Shown: in pieces, positions 10,701 to 22,864 of the stretch | Layout: every line of letters begins with the position of its first letter | Numbering within the stretch: position 1 is the first letter of the stretch | Assembly (NCBI GenBank): GCA_027972325.1 | Contig: JAPMOS010000022.1 | Span: 310,001 to 374,000 of the forward strand | DNA length: 64,000 bases | Direction: 5' to 3' | From: Paratrimastix pyriformis | Taxonomy: Eukaryota > Preaxostyla > Paratrimastigidae | Made by a program: the position numbers and the translations under genes | Notes under the pieces: generated by a model | Databases searched by the model: none | Told to the model about the DNA's origin: nothing | The model's input: the letters and a program-made list of their open reading frames with translations, nothing else

Positions 10701-13700
10701 GCATGGCCTGGGAAGAGGTCCGCCCTCCCTGTGACACAAAACTCGGAGGGCATGGGCATTGGGGTCCGGCGGTCGAAACGAGGGGTCGGGTGGGCCAAGA
10801 ATCATGATGCACGCGCTGGTGGGCCCCCACCTCAACGATTCTCGGCTGGTTTTCGGGGGGGCTGATGCCTGGGGGGACCCAGAAACTGCGTGTCTACCTG
10901 GAGCGCGACCCGTCTCTGCGCAACTGGGAGACGGCCATCCACGCGGCCGATTCGCTCTGTCCCGATGTCCGTCCTTGCCCCGCCTCCCATCTCCTCCTCT
11001 ACAACACCCTCCCCTCTCAACCACGTTCCCTCTGGTTGCTGTGCCTTGGCGGGCGCAGGGGGCGCCTGACTGGCTGCTGGAGGGCCAGATCGAGGCCCTC
11101 GAGGCCACCCGGCCGGCCGTTCCCGTGTCTCCGCTGGTGGACCCGTGGGCCCCGTACGGCGACTCGTGGCGGGTGATTCTCCGGCTGCGCGACAAGGAGG
11201 CCGCCTTCGGGCTGGTCCTCCGGTTCTACATGAACTGGCGCGAGGAGCACGTGCGCGAGTGCCTCGGCCAGCTCCGGTTCCACCTGCCCCGGGGCACGGC
11301 CCCCTGGCGCGCCTGCACCCGGCTGCTGGGCGACCTGCTCCTCTACCGGCGCCTCTCGCGGCTCCTCACCAAGCACGCCCTGGCCGCCCTGGCCGCCGAC
11401 CCCGTGGCCGCGACCCGGCCCCGGCCCTCCCGCCGCCCCCCCCCCGCCGCTCCGGCCACTCGGGTCGCCCCCCCCAAGCCGGCCTCGCCCCCAGACAGCC
11501 CGCCCGTTTCGCTGCCGGCGGCCGCGGGGCCGATGTCACCCCTGGCCCCAAAGCCCACCCTCCCACAGCCCTCGCTGCCCTCAGAGCCGCTGCCTGTCCC
11601 GACGGATGCAGCCCCCGCCCCCACAGCACCCGCCCCCGCCCTCCTGGGCGTCAGCATCGTGCCGCCCCAGCCCCCGGCCCCCCCACAGCAGCGACCGTTC
11701 TCGGGTTCCTTGTTGACCCGGGCCATGCCCACCACCGGGGCGAACCTGGTCTCCCTCTCGGGCCCGCTCACCCCCACCACCATCACCTTCCAGCCCCCCG
11801 TGCCTGCGCCCCTGCCCACCCCACCCACCGTCATGCCGGCGGGCAGCACGAGCAGCTTCGACCCGGCCACCACCCCCGAGGATGCCGCCGTCACTGCCGG
11901 ACCGCCGCCTTCCTTCGGGCGGGGCGCCCCACGTCGCCCGGGCGAGCAGGCGGCCCCCTTGCCGCGCCGCCTCTCCCGGGCCCTGCAGCCGCCGCCCCTT
12001 CAGCCGCTGGTCGGCGAGGCCTCGCCCCTGCCCGTGGCCCCCGTGGCGTCCGCAGCCGCCGCCCCGGCGCCCCCGGCCGATGAGCCCCGACCAGCGGCCC
12101 CTGCCGCCACTGCCGTGTCCCCGACTTACGAGCTGCAGGATCTCATCCGGCTGCTGGCCTGCGCGCTGGCCCCCTTGGCCCCCTACCTGGGCGGCGACAG
12201 GGCGGCGATGCCCCCGGTGGGCGAGACGCCCCCGACGAGCCCCAGGGCGACCCGGCCCCCGAGCCGACCGCCGAGTGGCTCGACGAGATCAACGTGGACT
12301 GGCGCCACTACCACCAGGCCTACGCGGCGGGCCCCGAGCGGCTGGCGGAGGAGCTCATGGGCCTGCGCGAGTTCGGCCTGGCGGCCCGGGTGGTCACCCA
12401 CTGGCACCTCGGGGCCGCCCTCGAGGAGCGCCTCTACGGGGCCTGGCTGCGCCACTGCCTCCGCAGGAAAGGTCGTCCCTCTTTCGTTGCCCGCTGCCCG
12501 CTGCCCGCTGCGCCCGGCCCTCCCGACATCGCCTCATCATCTCGCCATCCTCTTCCTCCCCCGCCCCATTGGCCAACCCGTGGCGGCAGACATGATTGGC
12601 ATCGTGCGGCTGCTGTCCCAGCTGCCCCGCCTGGTGGCCATGCGCCTCTTCGCAGACGCCATCGTCGAGGTGCGTCCTGCCCGCCCCACCTGCCGCCTCG
12701 CCTCACCTTCTTGCGCTCTGCCCCCCCCCCCCCCCCCCCCCCTATGTGAATCACGCTCACCTGCCCACCATCCCCGGCAGGTGCCCGACCTGTCCCGGCG
12801 CCTGGACCTGCTCCGCTTCGCCTTGCACCACTTCACCACGGCGAGCACCCGACCGTCCACCCCGCGGCCACGCCGCCGCCACCCCGCCAGCCGGGCGAGG
12901 CCGAGGGCGAAGCCGATGAAGACCCCGCCGCCGCGGCCGATCAGGAGGAGCGCGAACAGGGCCACCTGCTCCTGCGCCGGCTGCGGATGCTGGAGCGGGG
13001 GACCCGGTGCCTGATGGTGCTGCCGGCCCACACCCGGGACCGGCTGGTGGGCCTCGCGCACGACCCGCTGCTCGTCCTCGAGTCCCTCTGCCTCAACGAG
13101 GAGGTCCGCCCGGCCCCCCCCCCTTCCCCGACCCACCCAAGGAGGTGTGCCGGCTTGACATTGCCTCTTGCCCTCTCCGCCACTTTCTTTCTGCAGACCC
13201 GCCGGGTGCAGCGCCTGATCGGGATCCTGCTGCCCGCCGCCCAGCCGGCCCAGACCGCCTCCCCCGTGGCCATGCGGCCCCAGCGGCCCCACCCGGAGCC
13301 CGTTCCCATCCCCGGTCATGGGGTCCGACCCCATCCCGACCCCGGCCCTGGCCCCTCGCCTGCCGGGTTGGTACCCGAGGACGAGGAGGCCGAGGAGGCC
13401 CGCGAGATGGAGCGCTCCGAGCGGGCCGAGATCGAGACGGCCGTCACCCGGCTCCTCACCGCCTACGCGAAGAAGGTCCGCCCCTGTGGCCTTGCCCCGG
13501 CATATTCCCCCCCCCCCCCCCCCCCCCCCCCCCCGGAAATATTCGATGCCATGACATTGCTGTCCTCGAAAGCCCGTCCTCGTCTCACCGTCGGCGTCCC
13601 TGCCTTCTTCTTGGGGATGGGGCGGTGTGGGTGCCGGTGATGGATGGGCAGGCGATTGGGCTGGAGGAGGATGGCTTCATGCCTGCCTCGCCCCGCTCCC

Positions 13701-16090
13701 CGGCCCGCAACCCGACCGAGCCCGAGGCCTACCTCACCTTCACCGGTCCGGCCTGCCCGCCCACCCCGCGTTTCGGGCGCGCACCACCACCACCACCACC
13801 ACCGTCCACAAATCCGCATCTCACATTCGCTCTTCCTCAACTTCTTCTTGGGGGCTGCGGCGTGTGCCCATCGTGCCGTTGGGTTGCGTGTTGGTCTGGG
13901 GGGCGCAGGGGACCTGGAGCAGGACCGGCGGATCCGGGAGGGGCACCGGTACGCGGGGGCCAACCCGACCCTGGCCAAGTTCTACCTGTCCCTCATCCCC
14001 GACAAGGCCAGGTCCGCAGGGGCGCCGCCGGCCCAGCCCACTGGCTCGAGTGTGTGCTGTGGGCCTTCCTGCCCCCTCCTTGGGTCTTCCTGTTGTCATC
14101 GGTCCGTTCGTGACGGGGATGATTGCGGGGTGGCGGTGGTGGGCGCAGCATTGTCGAGACGTGCTGCCAGCTCGCCGATCGGGTGCGGCGGGCCGTCCTG
14201 GCGGCCGACCAGCCTGGGGGCGTCGCCCGGGCCATGCTCCGCCAGCGCGGCCTGCGGCTCCTCCACGACCTGCTCGTCCGTGGCCCTCGCCACCCCTCGT
14301 CGCCTTGCTCCTTGCCGGTGGGAATTGGTGTCAAGTGGGGGAGCGAGCCGAGGCGAGTTGGCCCCCGCTCCTGACCGCCGACCCCGGTCATCCTCACCCT
14401 GACTCCGTCTTCCCCGACTGTCCCTTTCCCGGGCCGCCGCGGCAGAGCTTCGCCTCGGCCCACTTGGCCTCCGCGAGCTCGGAACTCGCCGATGCCTCCT
14501 CCCTGACGCCATCCAGGTCGCCGCCCCTCCTCCTCCTCCTTCCTTCCTCCTCCCCTCCTCCTCCTCCTCCCTCCCCTCCTCCTCCTCCTCCTCCATCCCT
14601 CCTCCCCTCCTCCTGTTCCTCGCCGGTGGCCCGCCAAGGCCTGCGCTCCCCATGCCTGCCACCATGCCCCATGCCCATGCCCCATGCCCCGCCCCATGCC
14701 CCATGCCCCATGCCCCATGCCCCATGCCCCATGCCCCATGCCCCATGCCCCATGCCCCATGCCCCATGCCCCCATGCCCCATGCCCCATGCCCCATGCCC
14801 CATGCCCCATGCCCCATGCCCCATGCCCCATGCCCCATGCTTCACTCCTGCCATTTTTTTCGTTTTTGCGCCGCCCACTCGCCCGCAGCTGGACAGCCAC
14901 CCCGTCTGGGCGGAGTGGGGTCTGGCGCTGCTCCGCCTGGGCCACTACGTGGCCGCCCGGGAGAAGTTTGCCAAGTGTCTGACCCCCGTGCCCCGCGCCG
15001 CCATCCCGGCCTCGACGGGTGGCGCCTCCCCGGCCTCCCTCGAGGCCGCCGGCCCACGGCCAAGTCCCACTGTCAGCCCCGCCCCAGCCGCCGTCGCCAC
15101 GGGCGGGGCGATCATGACGGCCGTCAAGTCGACCACCGTCCTGCCGATCCTCTCCCGGCCCAAGGCGGCCTCGCGCCCCGCCAGCACGGCCTCCTCCTCG
15201 GAGCCGCCCTCGCCCAACGGGCGCCCCCGGAGCCGCTCCATCAGCAGCCAACACAGCGGCGCCACCCCCGCCGCCGCGGCCCTCGGCGGCCCGCCCACCA
15301 CCACCGCGCCCAGCGTCAGCATGGCCAGCGGGGAGGGCACCCTGAACTGGGTCCAATCCCTGGGTCTGGAGCGCCTCGCCGAGGAGATGGGCGGGTCCGG
15401 GGCCGCCGCCCAGCGGAGCACCGAGGCCGTCCTTGCGCGCATCGTCCGCGTGCTCACCGCCGAGACGGCCGTGCCGCCCCCCGAGGCGATGCTCAAGGTC
15501 CGTGGCGGCCCCGACTCCCGATCGGCGACAGGGGGGTGGGTGGGGGGGGGGGGGGGGATTTCCTCCGGCTGGCCCCTCCGTCACTTCGTCGTCGTCATCT
15601 CCCACCACGTCCCTCCGCCCCGCCCCAACCGTCGCAGATGCTGCGGGACCTGAATCGGCATTACACGAAGCATCCGCCGCCCGATCTGCCCACCCTGCGG
15701 GCCCTGGGCAGGCGCAATCGGGGTTCGTGCGCCCGCCCTGTTTTGTCTCCTTCCGCCATTTCGCATCATCATCATCCAATGATCCAAGCAGCAGCAGCAG
15801 CATCATCCAATCGCTTGTTCCCTCCACCCCGCGCAGTGGAGCTTTCGCAGCTGCCCCTGAGCGCGGCCCCGGTCGAGCTGGCCTGGCCCCAGGGGACCTG
15901 CTGGGGCGGCATCGAGAGCGAGCGCCTCCAGCAGGCCGTGCAGCTGCTCAGCCAGTACGGGGCCCTCGAGAGCCAGCTCGCCTTCATGGCCTACTTCGGC
16001 TCCGTCGAGCAGGTCCGCCGGTGACGGTGGTGATGGTGATGGGGGTGTTGATGGTGGCGATGGTGACAATGATGATGCGGATGATGATGC

Positions 16091-16123
<33 letters not shown>

Positions 16124-17055
16124 CTGGATGATGATGACTGGATGATGATGACTGGATGATGATTGGATGATGACTGGATGATGATGACTGGATGATGATT
16201 GGATGATGATGATGGCTGGATGACAAGGATGATGATGATGATGGGGGGATAGTGAGTGGACCGCTGCTGCCTTCAATCACCAACGGCACCCATCATCACC
16301 ACCACGCCGCGACCACAGGCCTGCCAGATCATGCTTCGGGCGGGCCTGCCCCCGAGCGTCTTCCTGCAGTGCATCGTCACCCCGTGCATCGACCGGGGCG
16401 TCGTGGCCACCGAGCTGCAGCCGGCCCTGGTCAACATCGGTTCGTACGCTGGGGGTTTCTTGGGCCCGTTGTGATTCGAGAGTCTCGCGCACTCCGTTTC
16501 TCATCATCCGCCGCACGACACTGATCGGGCGCAGATCCGCGGCTGTTTTCGCTGCGGTCGCACCTGGAGGCCATGCAGGGCATGCTCTACAAGCGGCGCT
16601 CCTTCCACATGCTCATGGGCCTCCAGGTCCGCGGCCGCCCCATTCGTGGCCTTCCGCCCTGGTGTGACCTCCCGCGGGAGTCGGCCACCCCATCAGCACC
16701 ATGCCCGCGAGCATCTCATCCCCCCAACCAAGCCGGCATCCCCCCAACCCAACCATCATCCGCGACGGTTCCTCCCTTCGCCCAATCATCCAGGTGCTGA
16801 CCCGCGACTACGTCTGGGCGGTGCATACCTGCCTGCGGCTCTTCCACACGGCCGCCTCGCCCTTCACGGCCACCTTCACCAGCCCCGAGACGGCCCTGCG
16901 CGACCACCTCGAGCGGGTGCAGCTCGTCAGGGACGCCCTGGTCCGCCCCCAGGCACCCAGCCACAGCGCACACGACCGCAAGCGCTCGGCCACCATCCAC
17001 CGCCATCATCATCCAGCCCCAAGGCACACCAGGCGGTTTTATGTAACGCCCCCCC

Positions 17056-17086
<31 letters not shown>

Positions 17087-18837
17087 ACACACACAGCGGT
17101 ACCTCGAAGCGGGGTTGCAGTACATCCACCGGGTGGGTGCGGCCGACGAGGTGGCACGCCCCAGCCGGGCGGGACCGGCCCCCAAGGGCGCAGACTCCTC
17201 CGGCCAGGAGCTTGCCCAGGCCCTGAGCGCCCTGACCGCCCGCGGCTGCCTGCAGGCCCTCCAGCGGGCCCTCCGGGGCCAGTGGGAGCTCTACGAGGCG
17301 CTCAAAGTCACCGACGGTCGGGCTCGCTCGCTTCCTCCAACCATTAGCGCCACCACCGCCCTTCCCGCTCCTCATATGCTCCGCTCGTTCTGTTGGCCGC
17401 CATCCCTCATGCCCCGTGCAGGACTCCCCACGGAGGTGCTGGCCAAGGTCCACGCCCAGCCTGCCGTCTTCCCGCTGCCCGAGGCGGCCCCCAGCCCCAC
17501 CGCCCGCCAGGAGCAGCGCATGCAGGCAGCCGAGTGGTGGACCCACCTGGCCGCATCCTCATCCGCGTCCGTGCGTGGGAGGGGGAGGAGGAGGAGGAGG
17601 GGAGGACCAGTTGAATGGCGCCCCCAGCCCACGGCCCCCCAATCATCGTGCGCACCGCTCGCCCATTCTCACCCGCCGCCCTCCATCCACCACGCACGTC
17701 GCCTGCCTTTCTTTGCGCAGGGACGTTGCGGACGGCAGCCGGTTTGCCTCCCCGGGCGGGTCGGCCCAGGTCGGGGAGGGCGCCGTGGCGGCGGGGGTGG
17801 CCACCAAGGCCATGGTCATGCTCATCGAGGCCACAGCCGCCTGCCGCGACCCGCTCTGCTGCCTCCACGACAAGGAGCGCGCCGAGGGTCCGCCTACCTC
17901 CACTCCCTGCCCGCCCCGCCTGCCCCTCCCCGCCCCGCCCTGGTGGGCCTTGGACTTGGAGGTTCGCTCGGCGTTGAGACGCCGGCTCATATGCTGCTGC
18001 CCTGCCGCCCGTGCTGCTCGTCTTTGTCTTGGTGGCCCCAGTGTGCGCCCAGTGGTGCTTCCACATGGGGGCCGTCCCGACCGGCCGCCACCTGCTCGAG
18101 GTCTGTCCCCCCCCCCCCCCCCCCCCCCCCCCGATAACCCACCACCCTGACCCACACCCACCACCCTGGCCCACACCCACCACCCGGCCCGCTGCAGGAA
18201 CTGCAACTGGACCCGCAGGTCGTCTACCAGATGGTCCTGGTGCGGATGGTCCTCGACGGGCGGCCCCCCAAGCTGGTCGAGGAGGCCCTCACCAAGACCC
18301 TCATCACCCACGTCTGCACAGCAGTGAGCCCCTCTCCCCCGATGACCCTGGTATGGCATCATCCGGCTCGTGGCTATGACGGACTGTGGTTCATCGGGAT
18401 TTCCTGGGCGGGTTCGCTGCTCGCGCAGTCGGGGGACCTGACCCAGGACCAGTGGGACGGCCTCTACCTGGCCATGGTCCAGGCCTACGTCGTCCAGAAC
18501 AAGTCCGTCGGGCCCGCCGCTCCCCCGGCCGTTCATCGTGCCTTCTTCCGCTCCCTCGCCATCCCGCTAGTGTTCGTGTTGCCAGCAAGACCTACCTGCC
18601 TCGCATCAAAAATCCCTACACCCGCATCGAGGCTCTGGCCGAATGCCGGCTCTTCAAGGAGGCCCTGCAGACGGTCTGCTCCCCCCCGTGGCCAGCCGAC
18701 GTACTCACCGGGGTTACACCCGCATTCCGCAGGCCGTCCAGTTTCACAGCCCCCGCCTTTTGGCCCTGGTCAAGGACCTGGCTCAACGCGCCGGCGAGAA
18801 GCACATTGTCGAGAAGTGCCAACAGACACAACTCTGA
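4725..18837 (+). CDS. ZFYVE26: Spastizin/ZFYVE26-like protein without a FYVE finger
   Basis: Spastizin works with spatacsin and AP-5 in lysosome and autophagosome reformation. Many exons across 14 kb encode a huge alpha-solenoid protein whose blocks follow the order of animal ZFYVE26 as I recall it. An N-terminal helical region starts at 4725. Near 7610-7850 is YLRAVGSYVAKLRAIL followed by an LLESRSPTEMLERLVFEEHR helix pair. DSWRVILRLRDKEAAFGLVL lies at 11160 and VDWRHYHQAY at 12293. LMVLPAHTRDRL is at 13010. The C-terminal block begins VWAEWGLALLRLGHYVAARE (14900), continues with PPSVFLQCIVTPC (16350), LYKRRSFHMLMGLQ (16587) and DYVWAVHTCLRLF (16806), and ends with EKHIVEKCQQTQL. No FYVE finger exists where animals have one. 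A Pro/Ala/Ser insert fills about 8600-10600. The frame slips once near 6695. At least ten introns have GTYYG donors. Function is inferred from homology. Confidence 0.85.
14663..14839 (+). repeat. ATGCCCC heptamer minisatellite in an intron
   Basis: About 25 copies of ATGCCCC, with a few shortened or altered units, lie in the spastizin-like gene just upstream of a CGCAG acceptor at about 14886. Because 7 is not a multiple of 3, all six frames stay open and give spurious repeated peptides. It is intronic: the conserved exon resumes at the acceptor with a block that matches ZFYVE26. Confidence 0.9.
16057..16247 (+). repeat. Imperfect GAT microsatellite in an intron
   Basis: Degenerate GAT/GACTG trinucleotide repeats fill most of the intron that starts with donor GTCCGC near 16015 and ends at CACAG near 16318, between the conserved exons ending SVEQ and starting ACQIMLRAG. 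Confidence 0.85.
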
Positions 18838-19047
18838 TGAGTGCATTTTTCTTTATTTCCGAGATTATTTTCTTTTCTCTTTCCCTACCAAAACCTCCGT
18901 TTCGCCAATATCTCTCCGTCTCCTTGCCCTCTGCCCCTCTTCCCAATCCCAACTTTTCCAAAACGAACAGCGACCCTGACATCGCTTTGACATGGTTTTG
19001 CCCACAGCACCTTTTGGGGGTAGTCGCAAAGAGAAAAAGGCACCGCC

Positions 19048-21014
19048 ATGCGTTTTCTTGCGTATTTCTATCAGGAGCTCTTGAATTTCCGGCTCCCAGA
19101 GCTCCACTCACTTGCGGAGATGTTTCACATCCCAATTTCACACGACCCGACGGGCCCTGAAGATGAGATGAAGCCCTTCCTCTGGGTGGAGTTGCCCGAT
19201 GAGGAGGCCGCCCGAAAGATTGCCTCTCGCTCGATCTTACTTAAGTTTGTGGCTTTCGCCCTCCTTGTCAGCCTCTCAATGCAATCTTAGGGCCTTCATC
19301 GACGTCTGGGCTTTCGCCCCAACCCTGGACGCTCTCAATGCCCAGCTTCGCTCGCTTCCGGCAGAAGATTTCGAACACCGCGTTTCTCCACATGTGAACT
19401 CCGAGGGGTCCTTCCGGGTGGAGGTTGACGGCTATGGCACGGGGCTGCCCTTCGGGATCCCCTTCGAGAAGCGCCCGGCGGCCCTTTTCCAGCCGCTCTT
19501 TGCCGCGCTGCCGGTTCATGGTCTGCGGCATTCGTCCGCGCATTGCGTCGACAACAACAATCTCCACACACACACACACACACACACACACCCCCCCCAG
19601 GGAAGTGCCGCTTGAAGAACCCCGACCGGATCTTCTGGCTGGTCGAGGACCACGGCCACCCGCAGACCAACAAGCCCACGGGGTACCTTGACCCCCCTGA
19701 GTTGGTCTACTACGGGCGCGAGGTGGCCCGCGGCCCCCGGGACCTCGTCACCCGCTACGATTTGCGCACCCGCACCTACATCGGCACCACCTCCAGTCTG
19801 CCCGGATCGCCGCCCCTCCTGCCCCCACCCATCATGAACCCCCCACCCGCCTCCTCCCCCCAGTGAAGGCCGAGCTGAGCTTCCTCGTGGCCAACATGGC
19901 CCACGCCCGCCCGGGGACCCTGGTGCTGGACCCGTTCGCCGGGACGGGCAGCATCATCCTGTCCTGCGCGGCCATGGGGGCCCACGTGATGGGCTCCGAC
20001 CTGGACATCCGCTGCCTGCGGGGCACCCCCGACCGCAATGTGCTCGTCAACTTCCGCGACCACGGCCTCCCGCCGCCCGACCTGTTCGGGTGCGACCAGG
20101 CTCACGCCCCCTGGCGCATGATGACGGCGCCCTTCCTGGACGCGATTGTGTGCGACCCGCCCTACGGCATCCGGGAAGGCACTCGCAAGGTGGGTCCCCG
20201 GAACAACGCCCGGGACAAGAGGCGCCGCGTGGCCAAGCAGCAGCCCGGCGGGTCCGGCGCCACGAGCCCTGCCCCCGAGGAGCAGCAGCAGCCCTCCCCG
20301 GTGCCGGCCCCGGCCGAGGCGGCGGCTGAGGAGCAGGAGCAGGACGAGAGCCAGACGCCCCACGTCAGCCAGCAGGTGCACTACCCCATCCTGGAGGTGC
20401 TCGGGGACCTGCTCGACTTTGCCGCCCGGGCGGTGATCCCGGGGGGCCGCCTCTGCTACTGGCTGCCCACCACGATTTACTACAAGCCCAGCGACGTGCC
20501 CACGCACCCCTCCTTCACCCTGCTCTCGAACAGCGAGCAGCCCCTGACCACCAAGATGTCCCGCCGTCTGATCACCATGGTCAAGACCGGCCCGCCCGCC
20601 CTCGGCCCGCGGCTGTGGCGCACGATGCCCGCCCCCGCGCTGCCCCTGGAGTCGCCCTGCCCGCCCACGGTGGCCCGGCATGAGCTCGACTCGGTCGCCG
20701 ACGTGCGCTCGTTCGTCTTCGGGCCGCGGATCGGCCCCGACGGGCTGCCCCTCGCCGCGGCCAGCCCCGAGGCGGCCGCCCCGAAGACCTGGTTCCCGCG
20801 GACGAAGACCCAGGCCGAGCTGAGCCGCAAGCGGCAGAAGAAGCAGCAGAAGAAGGCCGCCAAGGACGCCAAGCGCATCGAGCGGCTCAGACTCGCTGCC
20901 GCCGCCGCCGCCCCGGCCCCGACGGCCCCTCCTCAGGCCCACCCAGCCCCGGCTCAGGCCCCTGCGGCCCCAATACCCACGGGGGAGCAGCCGCCCGCCG
21001 GGCAGGGCAACTGA
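19048..21014 (+). CDS. TRMT11: tRNA guanine-10 N2-methyltransferase (TRM11)
   Basis: Catalytic subunit that, with TRMT112, methylates G10 of tRNAs. Four exons, 19048-19244, 19291-19520, 19601-19795 and 19864-21014, join in frame to 590 residues. The N-terminal half is the THUMP-like region, including ELPDEEAARKIASRSILLK and GKCRLKNPDRIFWLVED. The methyltransferase domain has VLDPFAGTGSI (SAM site) and the catalytic CDPPYGIREG (N-methyltransferase D/NPPY motif), then HYPILEVLGDLLDFAARAV. Donors are GTTTGT, GTCTGC and GTCTGC. The third exon-exon junction is fixed by a split ATG codon. An Ala/Glu-rich loop of about 50 residues follows the catalytic motif, and a Lys-rich then Ala/Pro-rich tail ends the protein; both exceed the usual family length. 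Confidence 0.96.
19565..19599 (+). repeat. CA microsatellite plus C tract at a 3' splice site
   Basis: About 13 CA units followed by eight Cs run straight into the CAG acceptor of TRMT11 intron 2. The run appears to take the place of the usual polypyrimidine tract. Confidence 0.85.
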
Positions 21015-21256
21015 GCGGCGTGGCGTGGCTGGCGTGGCACGCGGAGGGGCGGGGCGGAAAGAACATGAAGGATGCTGCTGCCACTCGGCTTCCAGATGTT
21101 TGCCGGGGAGGGAGCGAGGGGGACGGGGGATGAGGTGGGGAGGCGTCTGTTGGCCGGGTAAAAACTGGGGAAACGAAGAAAAGAAAGAGAACGCAAGGTA
21201 AACGATCGAAGAGGGAAACTGGGGGTGGGGGGGGGTGGGGGGGTAGGGAGGGGTGG

Positions 21257-22716
21257 TCAGTATCCGACGGTCATGTTGCGGGACTGCTCGAGGAGGACCC
21301 GCCCCTGGGCGGTGGTCACCCGGTGGCGCTGCTCCATCTGCCAGCCCCGCCTGAGGGGCGACCCGCCCGGCGCGGCGTGGGCGGCCAGCTGCTCGGGGGA
21401 GAGGGGCGTCAAGGTGGTCGTCAGGGTCGACGAGAGGGGCTCGCTGGCCCCGAATGGGATCAGGGGCGTCACCATTGGAGGCAGGGCGGGCCGCGTGGAG
21501 GGCAGGGCAGCAACCAGGGCCTGGGTGTCGAATGCGGCTCCCGCCCCGCCGGGGAGAGCCGCCGGATACGGGGCGTCGGGATCGGGGTCCTCGACACGGT
21601 CCGGGCGGCGCGCCTCCCTGCGTTCCGGGTCGCTCGTCTCGCTCTCCTCCTCGGCCGGGGCCGCGAATCGGCCCCCACTAACGCGGCGTCGGGGCCGCGG
21701 GGGCGTGGAGGGCGCCATGGGGTGCACGGCGGTCGGGTGGGGGTGCGGGTCCCGCAGGACGGCCGCCAGGGAGAGCAGAAAGGTGGTCACCATCCGCAGG
21801 GCGATCAGCTGGGCCATCCGCTGGGCCCCCAGGAAAACGGCCAGCCCAACCAGCATCACCAGGCCCAGGTTGCCGAACTTCATCCGGACCGTGGGGCCCC
21901 TGCAAAACCGGGTTGACGAAACAAAAGCGAAAGCGGGTTGCCGCAGACCAGTAGATATTCTCGGTGCCGTGCCGGAAGGGGTTGGCGAGGCGCCCCAGGC
22001 CCTTGCAGCCCTTGCAGCCGCCCAGGAGAAGGCGCAGGACGGGGCCGCCAAGGACCCACTGGGCCAGAAAGATGGACCCAGCCACCCACGGGGAGGCCCC
22101 ACCGCCCAGCCAGCGCAAGGCCCATCGCGCCAGGCGCCACGTCCATTTGAGCGGCCCCCAGGCTGTAAGGGGGGCCAGGAGGTTGGCCAGAGCGGCGTGG
22201 ATGGCTTGCCAGAGCTCGCGAAGTGGGGACTCATCCCGGGGTGGGGGGGTGGGGGGCGCCGCTGTCTCCGGGGGTGGTGTTGGTTGCGTTGCCTCCGGGG
22301 ATGGAGGCGATTGGGTTGGAGTTGGGGGTTGTGGGATGAGGGGAGGCGAAGGTAGCCTTGGGGATGGTTCGGGCAAGCTGGAGGGAGAGGTGGACGACTG
22401 AGAGGAGGGATTGTGGATGATCGTTGGTTCCGTGGTTTCAGGAACGGAAGGCATTTCTTCGGATATGATAGGAAGCTGCTCACTTAACTGGTTCTGCAGG
22501 AAAGGGACATCCGGCGGAAGACCGCCTTGCCGGAAATAAGTCAATCCCTGAAAAGCGAGGGCCAAAATGGCGCAAATGCCGTTCACCCAAATGTGTGTTG
22601 GGAGTTTCACGGCTTTGTCCAGCGTGCTCCTGGGAGGAAGGATGAGGGACAGAGACCAAGAAAAAGACAGAGGCAGACAGCTGAAGAGTTTGTTGTATTT
22701 GCGCTGGGGAGACCAC
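21257..22716 (-). CDS. Unknown multipass membrane protein
   Basis: At least three exons: about 22679-22716, 21949-22629 and 21257-21899. The last two join across a 49-nt intron (donor GTCTGC) as NIYW|GPTVRMKFGN. Hydrophobic segments are near the N-terminus (NGICAILALAFQGL), in the middle (WRLARWALRWL to FLAQWVLGGPVLRLLL, with a CKGCKG turn) and after the junction (LGLVMLVGLAVFLGA to TTFLLSLAAVL). A Pro/Ser-rich loop separates segments 1 and 2, and a charged Pro-rich tail of about 130 residues ends the chain. I do not recognise the family. The start codon is unresolved: the upstream exon frame is open but has no ATG before it, so another short exon probably lies between 22717 and 22860. It is divergent from the coiled-coil gene. 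Confidence 0.5.
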
Positions 22717-22864
22717 CAGTGCCCTTCTTCTCGGTGCCTCTTTTTTTCATCATTGTCCGGGATCCTGCGTTTTTTCCATCGTTGTTTTTGACTGATATTT
22801 TACATTCCTTCGTTTTTCTTGGAATTTGCCGGATTTCGCTCTTCAAACCATTTCTTCATCAGTG

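Noticed and set aside
13857-13895. CxxCxxC-like string (GGCGVCPSC) near the expected FYVE position
   Set aside because: It lies inside the intron between two exons that join in phase, lacks the basic R/KHHCR motif and the remaining cysteine pairs.
14652-14870. Repeated His/Pro/Met (or Trp/Gly/His/Met) peptides in all frames
   Set aside because: Product of the ATGCCCC heptamer array inside an intron; the conserved exon resumes after it.
16057-16290. Poly-Asp/Met or His/Ile open frames
   Set aside because: GAT satellite within a spastizin-like intron.
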